This document shows, piece by piece, positions 54,448-62,779 of a stretch of 64,000 nucleotides of DNA. A program made the translations under genes and the position numbers. The notes under the pieces were generated by a model that saw nothing but the letters and a program-made list of their open reading frames with translations, was not told where the DNA came from and made no database searches. The DNA is taken from the NCBI GenBank assembly GCA_028691955.1, contig JAQUYH010000001.1, positions 30,386-94,385 of the forward strand. Reading direction: 5' to 3'. How positions within the stretch are numbered: the stretch's first letter is position 1; the number at the start of each line of letters is the position of its first letter. This DNA comes from Bacilli bacterium. GTDB lineage: Bacteria > Bacillota_I > Bacilli_A > RF39 > UBA660.

Positions 54448-55989
54448 ATGATATATTTTACAGGGTTTTATAGTAATATTTATGATTGTCTTAACTCTGA
54501 TACTACTATATATAATAAGGCAATAACACTATCGCAAGATTGTCAGAATGATAATATTCAAATTAATAAATATTTTGAATATGTGATTAATAATAAATGG
54601 AATGAGTCGGGATCTAAAGTAACAAGAAATCTATTGCTAGAAAATCTAAAAGAAAAAATAAAAGTTGAATTAGATTTAATAAATATTAATCTAGTTAATG
54701 CTTGTGAAATATCTATAAATAGCCTGCTTCCGGATTTAAAAAAAATGAAAGATTTTGATATTGATTTAGTTGAAAAAAGAAATAACTTAGTATCTTTAAA
54801 AAGTTCATTGTCTAGTTTGAAAGCACCAAGTAAATATGATATAGGTGAAGATGGTAATAATGTATTAACAGATGCTTACAAAACATATGTAGGTAAATAT
54901 AATATTTTAGTTAGTTCAATAAGTAGTTTAACTACAACAATACAAAGCTTATTAAGCAATTTAAATACGTTAAAGGCTTCGATAGATTCATATATAATGC
55001 AAATTAGTGAATTAGGCGGTGAGAATATTGCCATACCATCATTAACACTACCGAGTGATATCAATGATGGTATAATAAATCAAAATTTTGAACAAATAGA
55101 CATTAGTTATGAAGAATTATACGGAGATGGTTACTTAGATCCTGTAACAGGAATATATTATGAGCCATATGGTTATGGAGATTTAAAAGTTATTTTGCCA
55201 AATGGAAAGTCTTTTATAGAGTATAATCAATCTCAAGGTAGAAGTATAATAAAATTGAGCGGGGTTGAAAAAAGTGATTGGCATGTTCCCCAGTGTGGGC
55301 CATGTGCTTATGCTTCTGTTTTGAGCTACTTTGGATATTCTAATATATCACCAGAGAATGTTGGCTATGCCATTAGGCAGTTTTCTTCTTTTTCGGCTTT
55401 AAATCCACTAATTTCGGGAAAATATATCATAACTGGAACAGACAATGTAGAATATTCAATATCTTCAGCCGGAATAGATGGTGAGCCCATTAAGGCAGTT
55501 TTCTTTAATGTGGCGGACAACAGCGATTTAAAAGATTATATTGAAAATTATGCTGAAAATACTGGTCAGAAATATAGTGATGTTGCTAAAGAAGCAACAC
55601 ATCTATATGCAAAAAATATGATTCTTGAAACATTTAATCAAGGTGGAGTAGTAACAGTAAGGACTAGTGCAACATCTAGTAAGAGTAATTTATCTTTTAC
55701 ACAAGCAGGCCATTTTATAGCATTAATGGGCATTGATAGCAGCAATAATTTGATAATTTCTAACAGTACAGCCAATTATATTAAAGCTGCAAATAATGGC
55801 AATTGGAAAACTTTAAAAACATATACCAAAAAAATTGATCTTGGTGAGAGAAACTATTCATTAGTCACAGTAACACTTGATGAATTTATTGATAACAATA
55901 TCCTAGGATGTCAATCTGCTGGTAATTCAATAACTTGTATTACAGATATAACATGCACTCCTTTAGAACAAAATATACAAAAAACTTAG
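54448..55989 (+). CDS. Putative secreted cysteine protease: helical WXG/LXG-like N-terminus with a C39-like C-terminal domain
   Basis: 513 residues, no signal peptide, no membrane helix. N-terminal half (about 1-190) is all helix with heptad-like Leu/Ser repeats and a W-x-x-S-G turn (NKWNESGS), resembling type VII secretion substrates of the LXG kind. The middle (about 215-265) is Tyr/Gly-rich (YGDGYLDPVTGIYYEPYGYG). The C-terminal part is a papain-fold domain like peptidase C39: QCGPCAYASVLSYFGY gives Cys283, QAGHFIALMGID gives His422, and IISNSTAN gives Asn439. It ends with a cluster of cysteines. It starts 12 bases after pgsA. No ESX secretion genes or immunity gene were recognised beside it. 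The role in toxin delivery or wall peptide cutting is inference. Confidence 0.6.
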   Translation: MIYFTGFYSNIYDCLNSDTTIYNKAITLSQDCQNDNIQINKYFEYVINNKWNESGSKVTRNLLLENLKEKIKVELDLININLVNACEISINSLLPDLKKMKDFDIDLVEKRNNLVSLKSSLSSLKAPSKYDIGEDGNNVLTDAYKTYVGKYNILVSSISSLTTTIQSLLSNLNTLKASIDSYIMQISELGGENIAIPSLTLPSDINDGIINQNFEQIDISYEELYGDGYLDPVTGIYYEPYGYGDLKVILPNGKSFIEYNQSQGRSIIKLSGVEKSDWHVPQCGPCAYASVLSYFGYSNISPENVGYAIRQFSSFSALNPLISGKYIITGTDNVEYSISSAGIDGEPIKAVFFNVADNSDLKDYIENYAENTGQKYSDVAKEATHLYAKNMILETFNQGGVVTVRTSATSSKSNLSFTQAGHFIALMGIDSSNNLIISNSTANYIKAANNGNWKTLKTYTKKIDLGERNYSLVTVTLDEFIDNNILGCQSAGNSITCITDITCTPLEQNIQKT

Positions 55990-55992
55990 TAA

Positions 55993-56021
55993 TTGACAAT
56001 TTAAATTTTTAATGATAACAT
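55993..56021 (+). promoter_or_regulatory. trpS leader promoter
   Basis: -35 TTGACA (55993-55998), 17-base spacer, -10 TAACAT (56016-56021) with a TGA extension at 56013. The transcript should start near 56028, in front of T-box stem I. Confidence 0.75.
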
Positions 56022-56039
56022 ATAAAGTATGAAAATTTG

Positions 56040-56247
56040 TGATTCAGAAAAGTAAATATATGTGGTATTTAAGAGATTAGTTAATTGGTGAGAAACTATA
56101 TAAAGCATATATTGAATGGGCTGATGAAAGACTACCGAAATAACAGTAGGCTAGTACGAGAATTCTACTCGTTACAAAAGAATTATGTATGATTGTACAT
56201 ATAAATTAGGTGGCAAACTTATCCTATATATGGGATAAGTTTTTTTA
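56040..56247 (+). promoter_or_regulatory. T-box leader specific for tRNA-Trp
   Basis: Leader RNA of about 220 bases that turns on trpS when uncharged tRNA-Trp builds up. Stem I starts at GATTCAG and returns at CTGATGA; AATATATG pairs with CATATATT around the specifier loop, where GAATGGG places the codon TGG (56117-56119). The K-turn GA stretch (AGAGAT) and GGTGAG loop lie between. The antiterminator T-box is degenerate (TTAGGTGGCAAA), but TGGC matches the G73-CCA end expected of tRNA-Trp. An intrinsic terminator follows at 56216-56247. Confidence 0.88.
56216..56247 (+). terminator. Regulated terminator of the trpS T-box
   Basis: AACTTATCC / GGATAAGTT stem with TTTTTTT; its left arm overlaps the T-box side that would otherwise form the antiterminator. 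Confidence 0.88.
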
Positions 56248-56265
56248 ATATTTTAGGAGGACTTT

Positions 56266-57255
56266 ATGAAAAGATTATTAACTGGTATCAAACCAACAGG
56301 AGACTTAACAATAGGAAACTACATAGGAGCAATACTACCACTAATTAAAAGGCAAGAAGAATATGATGATATATTTCTTTTTGTAGCTGATTTACACGCT
56401 ATAACAATATATCAAGATCCAGAAGAGCTAAAAGAAAAAATTAAAACTTTTATTGGGTTATATTTAGCGTGCGGAGTAGATCCAAATAAAGTAACTATAT
56501 ATATTCAATCAGAAAATGAATATATTCCAGCCATTTCATGGTTACTTGAATGCAATACTTATTATGGAGAAGCATCAAGAATGATTCAGTTTAAAGAAAA
56601 AAGCAAAGAAAACACTAATTTTACTATTGGATTACTAACTTATCCAATACTAATGGCTGCTGACATTTTATATTGTGATTCTGAATATGTTCCAGTTGGA
56701 ATAGACCAAAAACAACATGTAGAAATAGCTCGTGACATAGCTATTAGATTTAATTCAAAATATGGAGAAACGTTTAAATTACCAAATCCAATAATAGAAA
56801 AGTCTGGAACAAAAATAAAAGATTTAAAAGATCCAAGTAAAAAAATGAGCAAATCATCAATTAGTCCAAATGGTGTTATATCTTTATTTGATACCTATGA
56901 AACGGTTACAAAGAAAATAATGGGAGCTACTACAGATAATGATATGTTAGTAAAATATGATGAGGAGAATAAACCAGGAATATCTAATTTGCTTAATATT
57001 GCTTCAGTAATGAGCGGTAAAACAACAGAAGAATTGGAAAATGAGTTTAAAGAGTCAAATTATGGAGTATTTAAAAAATATGTAGCCGAAATAACAGCAA
57101 GTAAAATAGAGGAAATAAATAAAAAATATTTAGAACTAAGTAAAGAGAATATAATTACAGATATTCTAGACAAAGGAGCAAGAAAGTCAAGAGAACTTGC
57201 CAAAGAAAAATATGAGGAAATGAAAAAGAAAATGGGATTATTTTATGAGAGATAA
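56266..57255 (+). CDS. trpS: Tryptophanyl-tRNA synthetase
   Basis: Charges tRNA-Trp. Class I motifs: GDLTIGNYIGAI (HIGH-like, here T-IGN) and KMSKS in DPSKKMSKSSIS. Tryptophan-site blocks LTYPILMAADILYCDSEYVPVG and the middle GATTDNDMLVKYDEE are typical of the bacterial form. 329 residues. Translation start behind TAGGAGG; transcription is under T-box control by uncharged tRNA-Trp. Confidence 0.97.
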   Translation: MKRLLTGIKPTGDLTIGNYIGAILPLIKRQEEYDDIFLFVADLHAITIYQDPEELKEKIKTFIGLYLACGVDPNKVTIYIQSENEYIPAISWLLECNTYYGEASRMIQFKEKSKENTNFTIGLLTYPILMAADILYCDSEYVPVGIDQKQHVEIARDIAIRFNSKYGETFKLPNPIIEKSGTKIKDLKDPSKKMSKSSISPNGVISLFDTYETVTKKIMGATTDNDMLVKYDEENKPGISNLLNIASVMSGKTTEELENEFKESNYGVFKKYVAEITASKIEEINKKYLELSKENIITDILDKGARKSRELAKEKYEEMKKKMGLFYER

Positions 57256-57261
57256 TCTCAT

Positions 57262-57289
57262 TTGCTTTTATTTAAAAAAGTGATATAAT
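57262..57289 (+). promoter_or_regulatory. Promoter of the 57318 gene
   Basis: -35 TTGCTT (57262-57267), 16-base spacer, -10 TATAAT (57284-57289) with the TGn extension. Confidence 0.6.
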
Positions 57290-57300
57290 ACAACGTTGTA
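57289..57300 (+). promoter_or_regulatory. Palindromic possible operator TACAACGTTGTA
   Basis: Perfect 12-base palindrome starting at the last base of the -10 box and covering the predicted transcription start of the unknown gene at 57318. A dimeric regulator bound here would block the promoter. No regulator gene was identified; chance occurrence in A+T-rich DNA is less likely because of the central CG. Confidence 0.4.
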
Positions 57301-57317
57301 AAAAAAGAGGGATTATT

Positions 57318-58178
57318 ATGCCAATAAATGTAATATTGCCAATAATTATAGAAGGCGATTTTTTGAAACTCGGGTTTACTAGTACACCAGAAACACGAGC
57401 TTATAGAATTGAATTAGAAAATCTTAAAGAAGAAAAACAGATAATATACACCACCAGAAATGGTTTTGATTATGCCGAACAAAGTGAATTAGCTAGCAGT
57501 CAAGGGTTTGACTCTGTAACTCCTCAAGCATTAATATCCAGTAGAATTATTTCTGGAGAAAATAGGCCAGAGTGCTATAGAACACCATTAAGTAGAATTT
57601 TTAGAAGAGAAGATAAAACTTATCCAGTAGAATATAGTGAAAATGAATATATTGTAAACTGCACTAAAATGCCATATATAATCAAACAATTATTACCACT
57701 AACATCATCATCAAATCATAATAGATATTTTGATTTAATAATATTAGTAAATCTTTTATCATCACTAGAAAGTAAAAAAGAGGTATTTACCTCTAAGGAA
57801 TTGTCTATTTCAATAGAAGAAATGAAGAGAATGATTTCAAGCTACATACAAACATTGGAAATAACTGATGAAAGAAAATACTATAGGCCCAAAAAACTTT
57901 GCCTTCAAGCAGAAGAAGAAGTAGAAAATTTCTACAATATTGACATCGTTAGTGGAGATATGCATAATGTACCAATGGAATCAGAACAGGATAGAAGACT
58001 GTTGGAGACTTTAATTAGAGAAGGTTATATTAAGTATTATAAAATAAATGATAAAGGTGGAGTTGAATTTTTAAATTATACTGAAAATGAATTAGCGCTT
58101 GCAAAATCAAATGGAATAATTTTAGAAAATAAATTGCCATTTTTAAAACCTGTATTAGTAAAGAAGTTACACATCTAA
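57318..58178 (+). CDS. Protein of unknown function, 286 residues
   Basis: Not recognised. Soluble. The N-terminal half looks alpha/beta (NVILPIIIEGDFLKLGFTST ... ASSQGFDSVTPQALISSRII), the middle holds a hydrophobic helix (FDLIILVNLLSSL), and the end has YKINDKGGVEFLNYTENELALAKSNG. No catalytic motif is visible. It has an own promoter with a palindrome over the start site, AAGAGGG before the ATG, and a terminator after it. Confidence 0.6.
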   Translation: MPINVILPIIIEGDFLKLGFTSTPETRAYRIELENLKEEKQIIYTTRNGFDYAEQSELASSQGFDSVTPQALISSRIISGENRPECYRTPLSRIFRREDKTYPVEYSENEYIVNCTKMPYIIKQLLPLTSSSNHNRYFDLIILVNLLSSLESKKEVFTSKELSISIEEMKRMISSYIQTLEITDERKYYRPKKLCLQAEEEVENFYNIDIVSGDMHNVPMESEQDRRLLETLIREGYIKYYKINDKGGVEFLNYTENELALAKSNGIILENKLPFLKPVLVKKLHI

Positions 58179-58189
58179 GATAAGTCAAT

Positions 58190-58216
58190 AAAGCATTAAT
58201 TAAAATGCTTTTTTTG
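58190..58216 (+). terminator. Terminator after the 57318 gene
   Basis: AAAGCATT / AATGCTTT stem with a six-base loop and a T run. Confidence 0.85.
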
Positions 58217-58241
58217 TGTTAAAATATAAAAGGAGGGTAAT

Positions 58242-59345
58242 ATGGAAGAGTATTTAGATTTATATGATGAAAACAGAAACATAACAGGAGAGAAGATATT
58301 AAGAACTAAAGGAAAACCAGAAGTGCCAACAGGAAGATATATTACAATAGTATTAGCTTTTATACAAAATAGTGACAATAAATTTTTAATTCAAAAAACA
58401 TCAAAAGAAAAAGGAAGCATATTTGCTACAACAGGAGGATTCGTAAAAAGTGGCAGTACTAGTCTAGATACTGTAAAAATAGAAGTATTAGAAGAGTTAG
58501 GTATAGATATAGATAAAAGTGATTTTAAATTATTTAAAACATATAAAAAAGAATTAGCATATTTTGACGTTTATTATTTAAAAAAAGATATAGATATATC
58601 AACACTAAAACTTCAAGAAGAAGAAGTAGAAAATGTTAGTTGGTTATCTATTAAGGAAATACAAGATTTAATTAAAGAAGATAATTTTAGAAAAGGAAAT
58701 ATTGAGCCTTTTAATGAATTGGTAAGTGAATATTTAGGTAATATGGAAGAATATAAATTAGTCACGATTAATGAGGATGAAAATTACTTAAGACAAATGT
58801 CCAAGAAAATAAGTATTAAAGATAAAAATATAAATAAGTATATTAAAGTATTAGAAGATTATTGCACTAGTCATGAAGTAATGGCAATGGCGGCGGTACA
58901 ACTTAGTATCCCTAAAAGAATGATATATTTAAAGAATACTGACCTGGATAGATTACTTCATATAAATGATGATACTGCAACAGAAGAAGAAAAAAGCTAT
59001 AATGAAGCTAGGATTTTATTAAATCCAGTTATTATAAAAAGAGAAGGTTTAACAGAATATTGGGAGGCCTGTGCTAGTTGTAAAAATAAAGTTGGGCATG
59101 TAAGAAGACCATATAAAATAACAGTAGAGTATTATGATATAAATGAAGAAAAACATATAGACATTTTTGAGGGATTTGAATCTACTGTTTTATCACATGA
59201 GATGGATCATTTGGATGGAATTCTCCATATGGATATAGCTATGGAAGTATTAGAAATGTCTAAAGAAGAAAGAAAAGAATATATAAAAACACATGGATAT
59301 AATATTATTAGTGAAACAGGAGACTTTGAAGATTTAAATAAATAA
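58242..59345 (+). CDS. Nudix hydrolase fused to a peptide deformylase-like domain
   Basis: One 367-residue chain. N-terminal Nudix fold (about 1-160): LDLYDENRNITGEKI resembles the IPP-isomerase/YfcD-like start, and the Nudix box GGFVKSGSTSLDTVKIEVLEELGI keeps the EVLEELG end but has Ser in place of the first Glu and Ile before the Glu where Arg is usual. C-terminal deformylase fold (about 180-350): AMAAVQLSIPKR (motif 1, GxGxAAxQ-like), EACAS with Cys277 in place of EGCLS, and an intact HEMDH (His319, His323) metal site. Metal binding looks possible. Function may be deformylation of Met-start proteins or a paralog with a new role; no other deformylase is in the window. Confidence 0.8.
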   Translation: MEEYLDLYDENRNITGEKILRTKGKPEVPTGRYITIVLAFIQNSDNKFLIQKTSKEKGSIFATTGGFVKSGSTSLDTVKIEVLEELGIDIDKSDFKLFKTYKKELAYFDVYYLKKDIDISTLKLQEEEVENVSWLSIKEIQDLIKEDNFRKGNIEPFNELVSEYLGNMEEYKLVTINEDENYLRQMSKKISIKDKNINKYIKVLEDYCTSHEVMAMAAVQLSIPKRMIYLKNTDLDRLLHINDDTATEEEKSYNEARILLNPVIIKREGLTEYWEACASCKNKVGHVRRPYKITVEYYDINEEKHIDIFEGFESTVLSHEMDHLDGILHMDIAMEVLEMSKEERKEYIKTHGYNIISETGDFEDLNK

Positions 59346-59390
59346 AAGATGAAAATATATTTTTAATAGTATAATTATTAAAAGCCAAAT

Positions 59391-59419
59391 AAAAAGCCTC
59401 AAGAATAAATATCTTGAGG
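59391..59419 (-). terminator. Terminator of tRNA-Gly (reverse)
   Basis: On the reverse strand CCTCAAGA / TCTTGAGG stem followed by CTTTTT. It may also stop forward transcription from the deformylase-fusion gene. Confidence 0.8.
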
Positions 59420-59433
59420 TTTATTTTATTTAA

Positions 59434-59507
59434 TGGAGCAGGTGATGGGAATCGGACCCACGTAGTCAGCTTGGAAGGCTGATATTCTACCATTGAACTA
59501 CACCTGC
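59434..59507 (-). tRNA. tRNA-Gly (anticodon TCC)
   Basis: Reverse strand: 7-base acceptor stem GCAGGTG pairing with CACCTGC, anticodon loop CTTCCAA giving TCC, T arm with GGTCCGATTCC, and encoded CCA. 74 bases. A single gene with its own promoter and terminator. Confidence 0.95.
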
Positions 59508-59526
59508 AAATCAGTAGGCACTTTTA

Positions 59527-59554
59527 ATTATACTAGAAATCGTATAAAAGTCAA
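59527..59554 (-). promoter_or_regulatory. tRNA-Gly promoter (reverse)
   Basis: Reverse strand: -35 TTGACT (59549-59554), 16-base spacer, -10 TATAAT (59527-59532). Confidence 0.75.
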
Positions 59555-59601
59555 CCATTTTTTTCTAAAAAATGTGAAATTGAAAAATACATAAAAATTG
59601 G

Positions 59602-59630
59602 TAGACAAATAGATAATAATCAATTATAAT
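59602..59630 (+). promoter_or_regulatory. lon promoter
   Basis: -35 TAGACA (59602-59607), 17-base spacer, -10 TATAAT (59625-59630). The ribosome site AAGGGGGTG follows at 59644. No CIRCE or CtsR box was seen. Confidence 0.65.
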
Positions 59631-59658
59631 AAAAATCAATTTCAAGGGGGTGCTTGAT

Positions 59659-61925
59659 TTGAATAAAAGAAACTTACCCGTTTTAATATTAAAAGATATA
59701 ATATTATTTCCAAAGAATGAAATTAAAATAGAGTTTTCTAATGATTTAAGCATGGACATTATTAATTCTTCAGAAATGTTCCATAGTAATAATGTATTAA
59801 TAGTTAATGCTAAAAATATCATTGAAGAAACCATTAATATAAATGATTTACCTAAAATAGGTGTAGTAGGTAAATTTAAAAATAAAATAGTATTACCAGA
59901 TGGTAAAATGAGAGTAACAATTCACGGCTTAAATAGAGCAATTATAAAAGAATATCTCCATCATTCATCTGAAATACTAGAAGCAATAATTACTGATATA
60001 GAAGAAGAGAGTGATGAAAAGAGGATCCCTTTTATAATAGAAGAAATAAAAGAATATTTTAAAACAGTAACGTATACTAGTAATGATACATTAGAAAAAA
60101 TAAAACAAGAAAAAAGTTTAATAAATATTATAAACATAGTAGTTCCAACCTTAAAAATAACAATTGCAAGAAAAAAAGAATATCTATATGAAACAAATAT
60201 CAAAAATGCCTATACACTTCTTTTAGAAGATGTGCATAATGAAATGCTTCAAAATAAACTAGAAAAAAAATAGATGAAAAAGTAAGAAAAGAATTTGAAG
60301 AAAATCAAAAAGAAATATTTTTAAGAGAAAAAGCTAAAGAAATTGATAAATATTTACATAATGATGAAAATGAATATGACATATTATTTAAAAAAAGTGA
60401 AAACTTAGAGTGTAATAAGACCATAAAAGATAAAATAAATAGAGAAATCATTAAATACAAGAATACCACATCAACTTCTGCAGAAAAAGCAATAATAGGA
60501 AGTCATTTAGATTATATATTAAATCTTCCATACAGCAAGAAATCAAAAGAAAATACAGATATAAAGAAAATAAAAAATATTTTAAATCAAAACCATTATG
60601 GTCTAGATGATTTAAAAGAAAGAATTATAGAACTTATTGCTGTACAAAAGAGAACTAAAAAAAATTCTGGTGTAGTGATATGTTTAGTTGGCTCACCAGG
60701 TGTTGGTAAAACTAGTTTTGCTAAATCAGTAGCCACAGCCTTAAGTAGAGAGTTTGCTAAAATAACGCTAGGCGGAGTAGATGATCCATCGGAAATTATT
60801 GGACATCGTAAAACTTATGTTGGTTCTGAACCAGGTAAAATTGTAAAAGAGTTAAGACGAGTAGGAACAAGTAATCCTGTTTTCCTAATAGATGAAATAG
60901 ACAAGATAGGCAAGGGGATTAATGGCAATCCAGCAAGCACTTTATTAGATATATTAGATATAAATCAAAATAATAAATTTGTAGACAATTACATTGATGA
61001 GGAAATAGATTTAAGCAATGTATTATTCATATTAACAGCTAACAATGAAGAAGACATTTACTTGCCACTAAAAAATAGAATTGAAATATATAACGTAGAA
61101 GGCTATACCGAAATAGAGAAGACAAACATCGCTCAAAATTATTTATTACCTCAGTTATGTGAAAAAAATGGTCTAAAGACATTTAGTATTGAAGAAAATT
61201 TAATAAAATATATAGTTAAAAATTACACTACAGAACTAGGCGTAAGAGAACTATATAGACAATTAGACAAAATAACAAGAAAAGTAGCAACAGAAGAATT
61301 ATTATATAAAAAAAGAATTTATAGTTTATCATTAAAAATGATTGAGAAGTATTTAGGATTTTTACCAAGTAGGTCAAGCACTGAAGGTCAAATAGGTGTT
61401 ACAAATGGTTTAGCTTGTAATTCATATACAGGTAAATTAATAAATATAGAAACAACAAATTATAAAGGAAATGGCAATATTATTTTAACAGGCAATTTAG
61501 GAGAATCATTAAAAGAAAGTGCACAAATAGCAATTAGCTATTTAAAAGCAAATTATAAAAAATATAATATCAAGTATGAGGATTTAACAAGTAATGATAT
61601 TCATATTCATATTCCAGAGGGATCTATTTATAAAGATGGCCCAAGCGCTGGATTAGCAATAGTAGCTTCCGTTATAAGCTTGTTCACTGGAAAAAAGATA
61701 AAAGAATCCATTGCTTTGACTGGTGAAATAACTTTAAATGGAAATCTAGTTAAAGTAGGCGGTATAAAAGAAAAAAGTATAGGAGCTTTTAACAATGACT
61801 TAAAAGCAATTATACTTCCATATGATAATCGAAATGATGTCAATCTATTACCACTTGATTTAAAAAACAGCATTAATTATATTTTTGTAAAAACAGTAGA
61901 TGAAATAATAAAATATATTTTCTAA
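59659..61925 (+). pseudogene. lon: ATP-dependent protease La (Lon), interrupted by a one-base frameshift at an A8 run
   Basis: N-terminal LON domain (59659-60273): NLPVLILKDIILFPKNE ... KIGVVGKFKN ... DGKMRVTIHGLNRA. The frame stops at TAG 60271 just after eight As (60263-60270). With one more A the frame continues without a break as EKKIDEKVRKEFEENQKEIF, FLREKAKEIDKYL and SAEKAIIGSHLDYILNLPYS, exactly the Lon helical region, then ATPase (GSPGVGKTSF, FLIDEIDKIG) and Ser-Lys protease (GPSAGLAI, VKVGGIKEKS) to 61925. Everything else is intact. So this is either a recent mutation, a sequence error, or a gene rescued by polymerase or ribosome slippage at A8. The only in-frame ATG of the second part (60675) lies beside Walker A and cannot give a complete ATPase. 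TTG 59659 start behind AGGGGGTG. Confidence 0.88.
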
Positions 61926-61938
61926 AAGGAGAAAAAAA

Positions 61939-62664
61939 ATGAGCAAAGAAGAAATCATCATGACACAAATAAATAGTATGTACACAAATTATCTTCTTTT
62001 GGCACATGAAGGAGATAAGAATAGTACACAAGATGTTTTAAACTTATTAATAGTACGCCATAAGAATGTTATAGAATTAATAAGACATATTAGCGAATAT
62101 CTAGAAATACAAAATAACAAGTATTTTCTGCAATACTTTGAAGATGAAAAAGCATTACTAGAAGGTGTTATAAACACTTTACTATTTAAACTGTCAACAT
62201 ATATTGAAAATACCATAGTTTTGGAAAACGCTCAAAAAAGCATCCTTGATTCAATAAAAAAGCTTAAGGTAATTAAATGCGATTCATCAGTTGAAAGCCT
62301 ATTAATTGCTTTAAGAGGGATTCCCAAGGAGCGAGTAAAGGATAATAGAAGGTTTATTCGTCAATGCTATCTTAAAGACACAAATATAGCTTGTTATATA
62401 AACGGATTAGTCCCACCAATAAAACCTTTTGATGTTATAACACTATCTTCACTCTACTATTATCTTACCAATGCGTTTTTCTTTTTTGATCCTGAAATAG
62501 CAAAAGACATAATAGGAGCCATAATAACTGATTGCAAAGATAAATCACCACAATATGCCACTATTGTTTTAAGTGCAGCGCAAAGTGCATCAACAACAAA
62601 TATTTTTAAAGCCCAAAATCAAATATATAGCAATAAAGAACCTCAATCAGGCATTAATAGATAA
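61939..62664 (+). CDS. Helical protein of unknown function, 241 residues
   Basis: Not recognised. Soluble, mainly alpha-helical, with a Leu/Ile-rich hydrophobic middle (FDVITLSSLYYYLTNAFFFFDPEI) that looks like a core helix rather than a membrane span. It starts 13 bases after lon with AAAAGGAG and is probably co-transcribed with it. Terminator at the end. No catalytic motif seen. Confidence 0.6.
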   Translation: MSKEEIIMTQINSMYTNYLLLAHEGDKNSTQDVLNLLIVRHKNVIELIRHISEYLEIQNNKYFLQYFEDEKALLEGVINTLLFKLSTYIENTIVLENAQKSILDSIKKLKVIKCDSSVESLLIALRGIPKERVKDNRRFIRQCYLKDTNIACYINGLVPPIKPFDVITLSSLYYYLTNAFFFFDPEIAKDIIGAIITDCKDKSPQYATIVLSAAQSASTTNIFKAQNQIYSNKEPQSGINR

Positions 62665-62693
62665 TAATCATATTATATATAAAAAATTAAACT

Positions 62694-62718
62694 AAGCGAC
62701 AATAAATTTGTCGTTTTT
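62694..62718 (+). terminator. Terminator of the lon operon
   Basis: CGACAA / TTGTCG stem with a short loop and TTTTT. Confidence 0.8.
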
Positions 62719-62779
62719 ATTTTGTAAAACACCTTTCCTTTAAATAATAAATAATGTATAATAAAACATGGTGACTCTT

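Noticed and set aside
60675..61925. Separate truncated Lon-like gene starting at ATG 60675
   Set aside because: The frame is open far upstream and encodes the Lon helical domain; the ATG lies at the Walker A motif and has no ribosome site. It is the second part of a frameshifted lon.
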